A stretch of 64,000 bases of DNA from Cardiocondyla obscurior. Its lineage: Eukaryota > Arthropoda > Insecta > Hymenoptera > Formicidae. The notes beneath the pieces were generated by a model. It did not search any database. It was given only the letters and a program-made list of their open reading frames with translations, and was not told the origin of the DNA. How positions within the stretch are numbered: the first letter of the stretch is position 1; each line of letters begins with the position of its first letter. Below are positions 12,997-25,200 of the stretch, one piece after another. The DNA lies in assembly GCF_019399895.1 (NCBI RefSeq), contig NC_091865.1, positions 2,733,001 to 2,797,000 of the forward strand. Direction: 5' to 3'. A program made the translations under genes and the position numbers.

Positions 12997-14973
12997 ATGT
13001 ACACCATGCGGATGTTGGATAATGGTAACAACAATACGTCCGGACCCACAGGCGCAACGGCCTTATCGGGAGTGCAGGCAACTGGCGGCGCAACTTCGAC
13101 GGCTACGGGTGTTACGACTTTACCTGGTGTAACCGATGAAAGGATGGATGCCTCGAGTGATAGTGCTGTCAGTAGTATGGGCAGCGAACGCGTACCATCT
13201 CTGTCAGACGGCGAGTGGATGGAAACTGGATCCAATTCCAGTCACACTCAAGCCGACTCTCATTACAGTATGGATTACGCGAGGTAATTAATATCACGTG
13301 AATGCACTATCATTCGCGACAAGATATTATAAATTAAAAAAAATAAAATAAAATAAAATAAAAAACGACAGTCTATTTCTCGTCTGATTAACGATGAATA
13401 ATCGTCATTCATACCGCCTACATCGAGATGTAGAATGTGATATAAAATATCGTATCTAATTAAAGCACAATAGTCCCTTTATCTTCGCGTTACGGAATAC
13501 TGTCGATCGCTTTGTTTATCATGATTTCACGATTGCGAACGTGAAAAAAATTTAATCCGTGGTGTACATACTTTGCAATACTTATTAATGATCTCTTGAT
13601 TGGATTATAGCAAATATCGCATGCCGTACGACTGCAACTACTCAGTGTCCGCAAGAAATGCCGGCTCGCCGAGATGCCAAACAGAACGAGCGGTACCACC
13701 GGTCGCGCAGAAAAAACATCAAATGTTTGCCAAGCGATATTTCCAGGAACAAGGCACTTGTTAGTATTAAGAAACCACCTTTTAGTTTTGCAACTCACTG
13801 TGAGGTGATATAACCGAGTTTTAATCGTTAAACTTTTAAACTAGGCTCACCTTTAGGGGCTACCGCACATCCGACGACTCCGATGAAATATGACTATGAC
13901 ACGCATACAGTCGGTGCGGGTGCACCAGGAAATACATATTCTGGACCAATTGAGGGTGCGGCCGGGCCGCAACCAGAAATTAAATATAGCTGCAGCGTAG
14001 ATTTCAGCCGTCATCAATCTGGTAAGAAAGAAAAAAAAATGTACAAATTTATTTAACATAGTAAAGACATCGTTTTAAATAAATGTATAATTTCATATAA
14101 ATTAAAGAATCTGATTTTTTAGGACGATCTGTAATAGAACACGTTCATCATAATCACACCTATCATTTGCCTGCTGAGAGCTCAGGATCTCTTCAACGTC
14201 CCATTTCCCGTGATAAAAAAGGTAACCACCCGATATTTTCTGATCGATCGTTTACATTTTTTTTTATTTTCTAACACCGTCAATATTAAATATTTATTTA
14301 TACAAAATATACATTTTTAGTTCGCAAAAGTGACGGAGAAGAACATCTAACGAGAGATGAGAAGAGAGCGAGAGCATTGAATGTACCGATTGCAGTCAGT
14401 GACATCATCAACCTACCCATGGATGAGTTTAACGAACGTCTCAGTAAATATGATCTCAGTGAAGCCCAACTATCTTTAATACGCGATATTAGAAGACGGG
14501 GCAAAAATAAGGTTGCCGCACAAAATTGCCGCAAACGCAAATTGGATCAAATCATAAGTCTCGCTGACGAAGTGAAAGAGATGCGAGATCGTAAGATGAG
14601 GCTCATCCGTGAGCGTGACTTTATGCTCATTGAGAGGCAGCGGGTTAAAGACAAATTTAGCCAACTTTACCGTCATGTTTTTCAGGTCAGTATTAAATAT
14701 AATCACATCTATTTTGTTGAATTTAATTAAAGTGATAAATAATTTACTTTATGCTATTAAAGGTAATAAAAAAAGTAGTTTTAATATTAATAAATTATAT
14801 TTCAGTCTTTACGGGACCCGGATGGTAATCAATATCACCCGTACGAATATAGTCTTCAACAGTCTGCAGATGGGAACGTTTTATTAGTTCCTAGAAATCA
14901 GACAAACCCGCATCAGTCGCGACAGTCTTCGATGGAGCCGAAGAACAAACCTGATCCTGAGCACAAAGAATGA
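12997..14973 (+). CDS. cnc: Cap'n'collar CNC-bZIP transcription factor (Nrf2 family), short form
   Basis: Six exons join in frame to 414 residues plus stop: 12997-13283, 13611-13759, 13845-14021, 14123-14221, 14321-14685, 14806-14973. All five introns are GT-AG and short (85-327 nt). The protein should dimerise with small Maf and bind antioxidant-response-type sites in the nucleus, controlling stress defence and, in insects, head patterning. Seen: an acidic Ser-rich N-terminal part containing DSAVSS (about residues 54-59); a CNC domain at about 257-294; a basic region at about 295-313 with the RRRGKNKVAAQNCRKRK signature; a leucine zipper to about 350; and a C-terminal Neh3-like tail (about 360-391) with EYSLQQSADGNVLLVP. 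The exon holding the first ATG begins just 2 nt earlier after a splice acceptor and is phase-compatible with upstream coding, so this is either a CncA-like short isoform start or an internal exon of a longer form whose Keap1-binding N-terminus lies outside what I can see. The family is certain; the start is not. Confidence 0.95.
13336..13365. repeat. AAAAT-type microsatellite in cnc intron 1
   Basis: Tandem AAAAT-like units in the 327-nt intron between the first two visible cnc exons; no effect on splicing signals is apparent. Confidence 0.85.
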
Positions 14974-17500
14974 ACTGCTAAAGGATTAATGTATGATGTG
15001 ATTGATAATTGAAAAACTTATGTTTTTCTTGGGCAGCACGTCCAAAGCGTAATGAACACGGTGCTGGGCAACGAATACCGTACGCGTTATTAGATTTATT
15101 GCGTATAATTCGAAAGAGTAGAGTTTATCGTCTCTTAGACTTGACATACCTCGCACTGTGTCCAAATGAACAACGAAATTCGTCGAGGATACCACCTTAC
15201 GAAACGCAATTATGCGATTTCTAAATGACTTTTTAACACATTTAGATATTTCAGTAGAAAGAAAGATGGGATTTAATGATCCTAATAGTTTTTGTGTGCA
15301 TGGGTGATGCTACAGTTTTCAGTTACTTTGACTACCCGTGTTAATTCATTTTTACTTGCAAAAATCATTACTTCGTGCATTTTTTTTTCTTTTATATATA
15401 TATATATACACACATATATATAATCCAAGATTTTTATATTACAGAAAGGGAAGCATAGGGTATTGTTGTATTTGTTTGTATATGATGTACCTTGTCTGTT
15501 GTGACTGTGTTTAAGAAGATAAATTGATAATTAAGTAATAAAATAAAACCGAAAGCTTCATAAAGCTTAATTTCCTATGCTTGATTTCAAATTTCGTTAA
15601 TAAAATATATTAAAATATGTTTCGAGAGTTTATACTGGCCTTATAGTGACATATAATATTACTTATGAAAAAATAACGAGATGTGTTATAGTGTGCGAGT
15701 TTCTCTGTGATTGCTTACACAAATCACGATGTCTATAGCATTATAAAAAAAAAAAAAAAAAAGATTACTACTATTAATATACGTAAATATAGTAAGAAAA
15801 CATAATAAAGATTATCGTATTGTGGTATTACGCACGAGAACTGTTGTGTCACCATAATTAAAAAAATTCTGAATTAATCTTTTATTCCAATTACTATTCT
15901 TCCTGCTTTAAACGTAAAATATGCTTGTTAATTTCTTCTTAATATACGTAAACGTGTAATCGTCGCACGTGCAGTGATATGTTAAACATTCAAAAAGCTC
16001 AGTTTTTTTTACATTCACGAAACAGATTTTTATCGCGTTTCGATATATAATTTGTACGAATTATATTTATAATCATGATATATATGAAGTGATTTCATAG
16101 GAACACAATTGCGTTGAACGTATCCAGTGATTTTTACTTATACGATTGATTGAGTGTATGGATTATTATCAGTGTTATATTTAATTGCCAAAATGACACT
16201 CATAAACTATCCGCAAGCAAAACGCTGCGGTGTTGAGTACATTATTCGCGTGTGGCAGTGCTGATAAAACAAATGTTAATCACACGCGTATGTATTACTA
16301 AATAAACTTCGATGTGTTATGAATTTAGAAAATACACGTGATTTGAAGCGCTTACAATTCCAGAAACGATAGCGTCATGAATATATACTGCAAAATTGTA
16401 ATTAATATAATGCAAAATTGCATTTAATTGCGAACGAAGTAGGAGCAAAGCGATAAAAGGCAAATGATTGATGTATTGATGGGCTACAGCAAACTTGAAG
16501 TAATCAGTCACCGTACCATTTCGTGTTCTATATAGAAAGCGGCTTAAATAAATACCTTAAATTTTACTTCATTCAGGTAAACGACAAACAAAATACATTG
16601 TAATGTACATTACAAATAATATAGTAAATAATACAAGTATGTGAATGCACATATGCTTTACTGCAACGTGCTGTAACGTTACATATATTAAAAATAGTAT
16701 TCATTGATGAAATACGAACAAACATAGTAAAAAAAAAAGAAAAAAAAACACATATTTTTATAAAATAAAAAAAATGAGAAATGTTCAGGTATTTAACATT
16801 TGCCTTTTTATGTATATATTAATGTAGCTAGTATAATTTTCTATAAATATTATATATAAATAAATATACATATAAAATAAATGTATGTATTTATGTATAT
16901 GTACATGTATATATAAATACATATACACAAAGAGTAATGATAAAATATATGTTAACGTTAAAAAAGAACGAATGAAAATGCAATTTATGTCGGTAATTAT
17001 TAATAATCATTATTAACATTTACATACGCAACTGTATTCATATTAATGGGTGTAGGATGCCTTTTACATATTGTACTTAGTGAGTGGAGATCTCGGCAAA
17101 TCATTATAAAAGATAATAATATTAATTTATAAGAATTTCTGTTCGTCTATTGTACAAACGATTTGGATTTGCACAATCTGGTAAATCCATCTACTTGCAA
17201 TGAAGATTTCCTTCTGTCCTTAAATTTCTATATTGTATAAATAAAGCTGAATAAAAACCTCTGGGGAAAGTATCGTATCTAACTTGTATTTGTCTAAATA
17301 TAATCGTGTCTGTGTTACGTGTAAATATATTATTGCATGTGTACATGTCAATTTCAATTTTAATTAACATTTTAAATTGCAAGAAAAAAGCCCAAACGTA
17401 AATTGTATAATTATGCATGATGTAATATGAACGTGCAAATGTAACGTAAATTAGCATTTTTATTTTATATTTATTTTCCAAATCACATTTATTATTCTCG
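14974..17500 (+). other. cnc 3' untranslated region and AT-rich spacer
   Basis: After the cnc stop there is no further coding exon. Poly(A) signals AATAAA occur at 15537-15542 and 15542-15547 (giving a UTR of about 0.6 kb), then at 15599-15604, 15804-15809 and 17240-17245, so longer forms are possible. The stretch is very AT-rich, with a TA/CA microsatellite at about 15,393-15,422 and a run of TATA/TGTA words at about 16,800-16,930. Which signal is used cannot be decided from sequence. Confidence 0.6.
15393..15422. repeat. TA/CA dinucleotide microsatellite
   Basis: Alternating TA with a short CA interruption, in the likely 3' UTR of cnc. Confidence 0.85.
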
Positions 17501-17543
17501 ACTATATTTCAATAGTGCAAATATTGAAAATCTATAGTGGACG

Positions 17544-17551
17544 TCACGTGA
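17544..17551. promoter_or_regulatory. Palindromic E-box TCACGTGA upstream of DPCD
   Basis: TCACGTGA, a perfect 8-bp palindrome containing CACGTG, lies 126-133 nt before the DPCD ATG. USF/TFE/Myc-type bHLH factors recognise this word. Significance is uncertain because the word is short. Confidence 0.3.
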
Positions 17552-17620
17552 TTTACGTGCACACGCACTGAAACTACTGAACATCTGATATTAATGGTAA
17601 GAGATATCTCGGTTAGGAAC

Positions 17621-17633
17621 GTTGCTAGGAAAC
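17621..17633 (+). promoter_or_regulatory. RFX X-box in the DPCD promoter
   Basis: GTTGCTAGGAAAC fits the X-box pattern RYYRYY-N1-RRNRAC at every position. It lies 44-56 nt before the DPCD ATG, a typical place for RFX sites in ciliary genes. RFX factors activate ciliogenesis genes across animals, and DPCD is a cilium-linked gene, so the site fits the function of the adjacent gene. The match is direct; RFX control is inferred. Confidence 0.7.
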
Positions 17634-17676
17634 CCAAACTCGTTTATTTGATCATTAATGCTATTCAGTGCGCAAA

Positions 17677-18698
17677 ATGGCACTTGAATCATGGTTGAAA
17701 ATTATTCAGAATGCCCGGAAAACTGCTGTTATCGAGGATAGTAAGTGCAATTTGTTTTGTTATTAAAATTATTGCGATCAAACCACGTGTATTTATAAGA
17801 TTCCTGTTATTAACCTAAAAAGACCACGCAGTAAAATATTTTTAACCTAAGTATACAACTACGTAAATTTGCAACTATACGATGTTACGTTAATACTGTT
17901 AAACATTTCATTAAATAGAATAAATTCTTTTACTGTTTCTATTGTTTTATATGTTGTTACAGAAAAGAGAAAGGTTCACTTTCTATTCGAAGATGGAAGA
18001 GAAATGGTAGAAGAGTACAACGTAGATACTAATGTAGTGGTGCAACGAGCATGGAAAGAAAAAAATAGTTTTGGTACGAACATTGGATGGGTGGTAGAAG
18101 TTGGAGACTCTCCTCCAGGACTCAAACAGAATAATATAGAGATATGTGGAATACAAGAAAGCTCAAATGCTGTATGTTCTTTTTACAAGTAATCAAATAT
18201 ATGAATCTCATATAAATTTATAGAAACTTTAAATAGTATTTGTAATATGTATATGTGTATTTTTTAAGTTTATTTTCTTTTGCAGCCATTTATTACCCGA
18301 AGAATTACAAAAACGTCTTTAGAATGGCGAATTAGGAATTTGCCATATCCAGAGAGTGTATATTCTGTTACTGCGGAACACGATGGTACTCTGACTGTAC
18401 GCACGAGCAACAAAAAGTATTTCAAAAAGATCAAGATCCCAGATCTCGAAAGGATCGGGGTAAAACCGGAGCAGGAAAGAATATCGTTTCGTCATCAGTA
18501 CAATGCTTTAATTATAACGGTATGGAATAGTGTTTCTTAGTACATGTTTCTTTTTTTTTTTTTCTATGTATTTACTTGCCGCTATTTTTATTTCAGTATA
18601 AAAAGCCCCCTCAACTTCTTGACGTGGAGAAAAAGATACTAGCTCTAGTTTTGCAACTCAAGACAGATTCTAAAGATGTACAGTGCCCGACTAGTTAA
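17677..18698 (+). CDS. DPCD: DPCD family protein (deleted in primary ciliary dyskinesia homologue)
   Basis: Four exons, 17677-17740, 17963-18171, 18286-18519 and 18597-18698, join in frame to 202 residues plus stop, close to the 203 of human DPCD. All three introns (222, 114, 77 nt) are GT-AG. The product starts MALESWLKIIQNARKTAVI and contains the family-typical KVHFLFEDGREMVEEYN stretch (about residues 25-41), a WVVEVG segment, and conserved blocks around EWRIRNLPYP and RTSNKKYFKKIKIPDL. DPCD is a small soluble protein linked to motile cilium assembly, reported to interact with the RUVBL1/2 (R2TP) chaperone system. In insects, cilia are largely restricted to sensory neurons and sperm, so a role there is expected. 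An X-box just upstream agrees with that. The gene follows cnc in the same orientation and precedes DUSP11. Its stop codon overlaps an AATAAA. Confidence 0.93.
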
Positions 18699-18766
18699 TA
18701 AAATACGGTTATAATAATTTCCAAAATAATTAAGTTATTAAATTATTAAGTTTTTAGAATAATAAA
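18697..18766 (+). terminator. DPCD poly(A) signals
   Basis: AATAAA at 18697-18702 overlaps the last two bases of the DPCD stop codon, which would give an almost absent 3' UTR. A second AATAAA lies at 18761-18766 and would give a UTR of roughly 80-90 nt. The second is the more ordinary choice. Confidence 0.6.
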
Positions 18767-19266
18767 AGTTCTGTTTTTAATTAAACTTTCAATAGATGAT
18801 TCATTCTATAACGATCTTAATTAATATCAAATAATACCGTTTGTGACTGAAAAGCAGCAGTTAGAAGATAGATCGAGTTTTTTCTAAACGGATATCCCTC
18901 AGTGAGAATAAATTCTTATTTTATATTCGACGCAAATTATATTCGTAGGACACTCAGTCAAATCGTCAAAGTTTGTGCTCGTTAAAAATAAAAAGAATAT
19001 CAAAAAACTTTTCATACCTTTTCTCGGTGAGTCGTCTACTTTCAAAGTTCTTGCCTCACGCAAACGGAAGACGCCTAGGGTCCGTTCAAGAAATAACGCA
19101 GAAGTCGAATCGCCCAATATGGCGTGTCGAGAGATCGATCTTCCTACGTTGTCGATTCCGGGCGAGTGCGTCTGCTGCGTGCGTATGGTGTAACAGTGGT
19201 GTAGTGTATTGCGTTTCAGTGTTATGCCGTACTTTTTGCGAGGGGAATTCTGAACCAGCGGGAACC
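18767..19266 (+). promoter_or_regulatory. DPCD-DUSP11 spacer with DUSP11 promoter and 5' UTR
   Basis: About 500 bp between the second DPCD poly(A) signal and the DUSP11 ATG. The left part is AT-rich and the right part CpG-rich. An initiator-like TTTCAGTG lies near 19,215, about 50 nt before the ATG. A long minus-strand open frame covers this interval and continues into DUSP11 intron 1, but its composition looks non-coding and it overlaps the real gene. Confidence 0.45.
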
Positions 19267-22200
19267 ATGACGAATTCGGTGCCGGAGAGGTAAGTGAATT
19301 ACTGCCCGCGGTACGGGCCGGTCTGTCGCGTCTCCCCGACGGACGATAGTCGCACGTACGACGCATTTCGCGACGTAGGGCTTGCGTCGCGGCGAGGTTA
19401 TGTTGTGCCGACTCCTTCCGCCGCGTCCCCGCAGGCCGCGATCGGCGATTCGCCGAGGTTGGCGTTCGTACATCCGGCGTTTCAACGCGGAACCGGCATT
19501 GAGACACGTTCCCTCGGTCCCGGAAAAGCTATCCCGACGCTTCGCTCGAGGACAGCTGACTTATCGACATAGTTCGCTTGACGTTTCCCGCCTTTTTTCC
19601 AAGATGGCGTCGCCTGCACTAACCGCCCGTAGTGTTGGTGATCTGTTGCAATTGCGAACCGGCCAGGCAGCCATACCGTCGATGTCTAATCGCGATTCGC
19701 GTTCAGTTGGACTCGCGCGGGGTTATCACTTACGGCTTATCAGTCCTTTCGAGTTCTCGCGAACTTTACTCGACAATTATCGCGCTTTGTTTCGTTCACG
19801 TGCACCCGCGGAGTAGATATCGATCGGAAGGAACGTATCGCAAGGTAAAAGCACGTAGTGTATGACCTCGAGTCGTAACCAACAATCGCCGTTTACGGCG
19901 TCGTCCTGTCCTTGTTGAGTGGACGTTGGCGAGAGACAGCATGCGGGTGAAAATGTTTTCAATTTCGATACGGATGGAAGGTAATTGATATTCCTGGGAG
20001 ATTTATTATAATTGGTAAAATGCGAGTAAGAGAGAGAGAGAGAGAGAGAGACACAAAACGCGACATAGCAGTAAGAAATCAAAAGGAAAGCAAAAAACTG
20101 ATCCGAACTGTTCTCTTTATGTTTCAGATGGTTGGAGTACAAACCTTATGGCAGTGTAATCCACAGCACTAGGATTCTACCGTTCAAAGTACCGCTGAAA
20201 GATGTAAGTAGAACACTTATTATATTCTTGGATCATTGATCCTCACGTTGTTAATATAAAAATAAAACTTACAGTCGATTGCGGTTAATTGCGACATTAG
20301 TTAATTAAAATATTCTTACTTGAGACGAGTATCGAAAAATCAACGTCGACATACGAGCTAAGCTTTCCGTTATCAATACAGCCGCTTAATTAAAACCAAA
20401 TAATTCGATTAAAATAATTCTCCCGATTGATAGGAATTTATTACGTCTGCAATTCGTTATGTTCACGTAAGTTACTTAGTTCGTTTTTTTTCTTTTAATA
20501 TAACGAGGGTATTGAGGCGCGGTTTAGCTTAATTAACATTAAAGTAAAAAAAAGTAAAAAAAAAAAATAAAAACTTGAAGAGCGTACCGTTCGCGCGGAG
20601 ACGCAGCTCTCGTCCGTCGTTCCTCCCAGCTTCTTTCTCTCCCCTGTATTTTTCTTCTCGCACTAAATCAAAGATTCTCTTCGCGGGAGTCGTGGCGGCC
20701 GCAACGGTCAGATAAGATCGCGTCGGATTCTCGAAATGGACGACGCGGCAGGTACACACGCGTCGTCGCTACGCCACGTGCTCGCGTGTGTATGGGTGCA
20801 CGCAGGCCACGCACGCACGCACCGGCTCGTGGGATCGCGGCACGGGTCCCCGTTAAATTGATGCGAGACGTCGGGTACCCGGAGAAACGAGAGGCGGGAG
20901 AACCGCGCCGTCGACTTCAGCAGGATGGGAAAGCAACGTCCTGAGATCTCGTATCAGCCGCGGCCAAATTGTCGCGTATTGTTGCACGCGATGACCCGCT
21001 ACTTCGTAGACACAAACCGGCACGATACGCCCGCGTTTCTTCAGCCACCGGGCTGGTGCGTGCCGCCGTCGTTTCCTTCGAATTCCCTCGACGAGATAAA
21101 GCACATCCTTCAATGCCCGGCCGCTGCAGCGCAGGCTGGCCGACGTACGTTCACGCTGCGATCCGTCGCTTCTCATAGAAATCCTTGAGAACTTCCGAGA
21201 ATTTTTTTTTTAATTTATTACAATCCGAAGTCAATTGTCCGTTTCAATCGAACGCGGCGGTAGCGCGACTTTTTTTTATATATACATTTGAAGAGAAAAT
21301 TGTTGCGCACACAAGTCTCGACGGATGTTAATCCCAGTCTCGTACGCTAGCTCGTAAAAAAGACGTTTTTCGTAAACGAGAGAATCCCGGCGCGGCCTGA
21401 CGGCTGGCAAGTCTCAGTGTTTTTATTACCGGAATAATAAGTCGAGATCACACTGTCGCTCTTCCTGGTTATATCGACTCGAGAGCCTCGCATCCGTCGA
21501 CGTTGCATATGCTGATTATGGGCGGGGTGCGGCGCGTAGTCGCCTAATTGACGACGCAACGGCGCCCAGGTTTCACAGGGCATAAAACACTTTTATATAC
21601 CTTCGTCTCTGCTTCGAGATCTCATTAAAACGCGTGGCGATAGTCCGCCTAATTGACCGCGCTACGCTACGACGGTGTGCGATCGGGCTTGCACTCTCGT
21701 CGAACCTCCCAGCTAACGCTAACCCTCGCGCCCGTCCCGGGTTCTCGTTATCTCGCCAAAGATACGATTAGACGGATCATTTTTCAAGACAATTATGCCA
21801 CGCTAACGATAGTTCGTATGTTAATCGACGGTGAACAATTACCGATCAACAAGCCCGCGATTAATGCCAACGGCCGATAAATAACGACGGGTTACTTCGA
21901 AAAATTCTCTTGAAAGAAAAACCTTGGGGGGATTTTTTTTTCTTTTTTTTTAGATATCTGTTTTTTACTCGAGAATCGTTATAACGACGCTTATTGCGTA
22001 ACGATGCATCTACACAGTTAATAAAGATATTACGCTTATCGTATCGTATAAAGATAAAATTAATCGCGCGCGTGAATTTCATTGATGTTAGGCCAGTTGA
22101 CGTGAACTTTAATAGCTTGCCTAAAGACTCAAAGGACTTGGCGCCATCCTCTATCCGGTCGTAACGTCTGGTGGATCTATCGCCGGTCGTGTTTCGTGTC

Positions 22201-25200
22201 AAAAACCCGCGGGATCCGAGCGGCAAAATTAGCGGATCCTAATTCGCCACACGGTCGGAGGTGAGCAGGCAAACGTTCTGATCCCCGTTTGTCCCGAGCT
22301 ATTTAATTTCCGCCTAACTCGCGGCTCCCCCCGGAACCGGTTTTTCACGGTCCACCGGCCGTTCTTGGGCGCGCAGGACAGTTGCAAATAAGTTTCGGCT
22401 CGCCGGGATCGCCCGCTATGCATATACCCACGGCGCATGCATACGCAAAATAGGAGGGTGCCAGGGCTAATTGATTCTGGCGTCGCGGGCATTACATAAA
22501 ACAAGTCGAAGCCGAGGGCCCGAATTGGACTCGGGGTTGATTGGGCGGCGGCGGCCGCGGGGGGCCACTCGTTAATAGGGCCCTCAAAGGGTCCCAGCAC
22601 CCATTCTCCGGGCCGCCTCGGATCGCGCACGGCGAACGCTTCTTCATCATCTATAAGAACTTGTAACAAATATCGGCTCACACGAAACGTGATACGCTCT
22701 CTTCGCCGACGCTTACGGACTTTCTCTCGCTCTATTCTGATTAGGGAACCGATGCTGATCCAACGGATTTTAACGTGGCGTTAGTCGTGTGCATGCTCGA
22801 TGGATGCGTTTCCTTGCAGAGTTACCTATTCTATTATCTATTATATACGGTGAATTATGGAAATGAGAAGAGAAGCATATTTCATGAACGTACATATATC
22901 TCTCGCTTCTCTTAAATCTTGAAACTTGACGCTGTGTAAAAATTATTTTTACATTTTCTTTTATTACTTTTATAATAATCGTACGGCCGAAGATGAAATC
23001 GGATTTTAGTAAAAATGGAACGTAATTGATTCGCGATTGTCTTTTATTTTATACGGGGTTTAATTTGAGAAACGTAAATTTTATTGATACGTTTATTCTT
23101 TGGTAAATGATGTGCGAATGTGCGTAAGCATATTAGATCGGAATAGCAGATAAATAAATAGCTATCAACTTTTCTCTCATATTTTTCTTTTGAGCGATAG
23201 TACGGACCGCATATTTCAACCGGCTATATTTTTTTTCTTTCTTTTCTTTGTCATTTTTTTTTTTTTTTTTCTTTTCTAAACTGTCACTGCAATGTGGGCT
23301 ATTTCTGCACGGTGGTAGAATATTAATTCATGTCGAGGGGCTAAGGCAGGCTTCGCTCGAAAAGATAGCGTCTCTTCGTGGGTGATATCTGTATTTCAAC
23401 CCTCAAAAATCCTGAACATTGAGATCGTTATCGTATGAACTTCTCAGTTACACGCAGGCTACTCGCCTTCGTCGTATAAGCAGCCGTGTCTGCGGATAAG
23501 ATGAATAGGGGGATTGATCATTTTGTGTTTTAAATTTGCTTAACATTTTCTAGAGGAATGCATTCTAACGGTGTACTCTGAAGGATAACACGTTTCAATT
23601 CACGCGATGCAATTTATTCTTTTTATCTGCAATTTAAATCAAGCTTCGAATATATTACGGGCGTCAAAATTATTTACAGGTATTTTTTTTTTATGGAATA
23701 TAACGTAGAGCACAACGGCTGACGTTTATTTTGTAACATAAAATATAACTTTGATTTTAATTTGATGAAGATAATTATTGTAGGGGAAAAAAAAAATATA
23801 CATATTTTTTTTTTTTTATAAAGATTTTATTTTGGACAATTAGCGAGATTTTTTTTTTTCTCGATGCTTGTTCATTCGAATTTTACAGTGTAGTCGTACT
23901 CGAACATCCCGTCGACGTGTGTATTTAATTCCATTATGATAACTTGGGAATGTAGGATACCTTTTTCCAGACGACCCTTTCATTTCTCACAGCTTTTACC
24001 TGCATCGAGAAAAGTGCCGGGTACGCGAATGACGAGGCATCGGTCGAAGCCCCGCTTCTATGATTTTTAAAATGTAACTCGCATTACGTTTCTGGGATAT
24101 CGTGTCGATTCGTCGCTGAATATATAGCGTGCATTATTCACAATTGCGGTATACAATAGTTTTGCTAACACATCATATAGGATTAGCCGCTATTTTATTT
24201 TTTTTTCTTCTCAACGTATGATTTATGAATGAGATCCTCGCGAACTTCGTCGCTCGTATTCGTGTCACGGTTCGGAGTCCTGCGAGCATCTTACTGACCC
24301 TCTCGTCTTCTTTTTTTATGACGAAATATTAAGTAACCACCCTCGACGATAGCCATCAGTTTGGTCACTGTCGGAGAGATAATAAACGGCAGTATTTCGT
24401 TCTGTCGCGAACGTTAATCTCGCGAGTAAACAACCGATTTTGTGCGTGTGACCAGCCATTCTTGCTTTCGCGCAGATTTGATTGAATTCACGAAAACTTT
24501 TAATGAATTCATAATTTAATATTACGTTTTTTTTTTTTTTTAGTATACGTAAAATTATTTAATTACATAATAATTACACACAGATTGATTTGTCGAAGAG
24601 GTGTTAGCTTAAGATTACGTCGTTTAATACTAATCCACCTCACGAATTTCCTCCGCTAAGCGATTACGGTAATTAATTCGGGACACGTTCTCGCGTCACT
24701 ATTACGTTTCCCACCGGCAATCAGCCGTGCATGGTTATTAGATAAGCGGATTTATTGGCTCACCGCGAGACGAGCGCGCGCGTTCTATGTTATTAGCAAT
24801 TGTAAGTGTTTGTTTAACACTCGCTGAAGAGAGGTGGATCCGCGGGCGCCTCCTCATCTTCCCATAGCCGTGTAGCATTTCACAAAAGGGATGAGCGCTG
24901 CACGGCGGGAGGAAGAAGGAAGGGCAGCCGGGAGAAAGGGAGACGGCGATTGTAATTTATGCCGAAGTTAGCGAGCAACTTCGATGACTTTGTAAAATAT
25001 TACTGATCCCCGTTTCGAAGATCTTATCTAGATCCGACACCGCGCTCCGTTTCGTCGGAACGCCTTCCTTCTTTTCTTCCCTTCTGCTCCTTCTTCTTCT
25101 TCTTCTTCTTCGTCGTTCTCTTCTTGCGCTCGCCTCCGCTCTTTCGTCGTCGCCCTCCTTGTTCCTGCTCTTCCTTTAGCAGCCTGGCGCCTGTAAAAGG

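Noticed and set aside
16245..16262. TGGCAGTG word like a miR-34 seed
   Set aside because: The rest does not match the mature miRNA and no hairpin is evident.
18899..19507. 202-codon minus-strand open frame opposite the DUSP11 5' end
   Set aside because: It overlaps the DUSP11 first exon and promoter; the product is Arg/Ser/Thr-rich with no domain; other frames are open here too.
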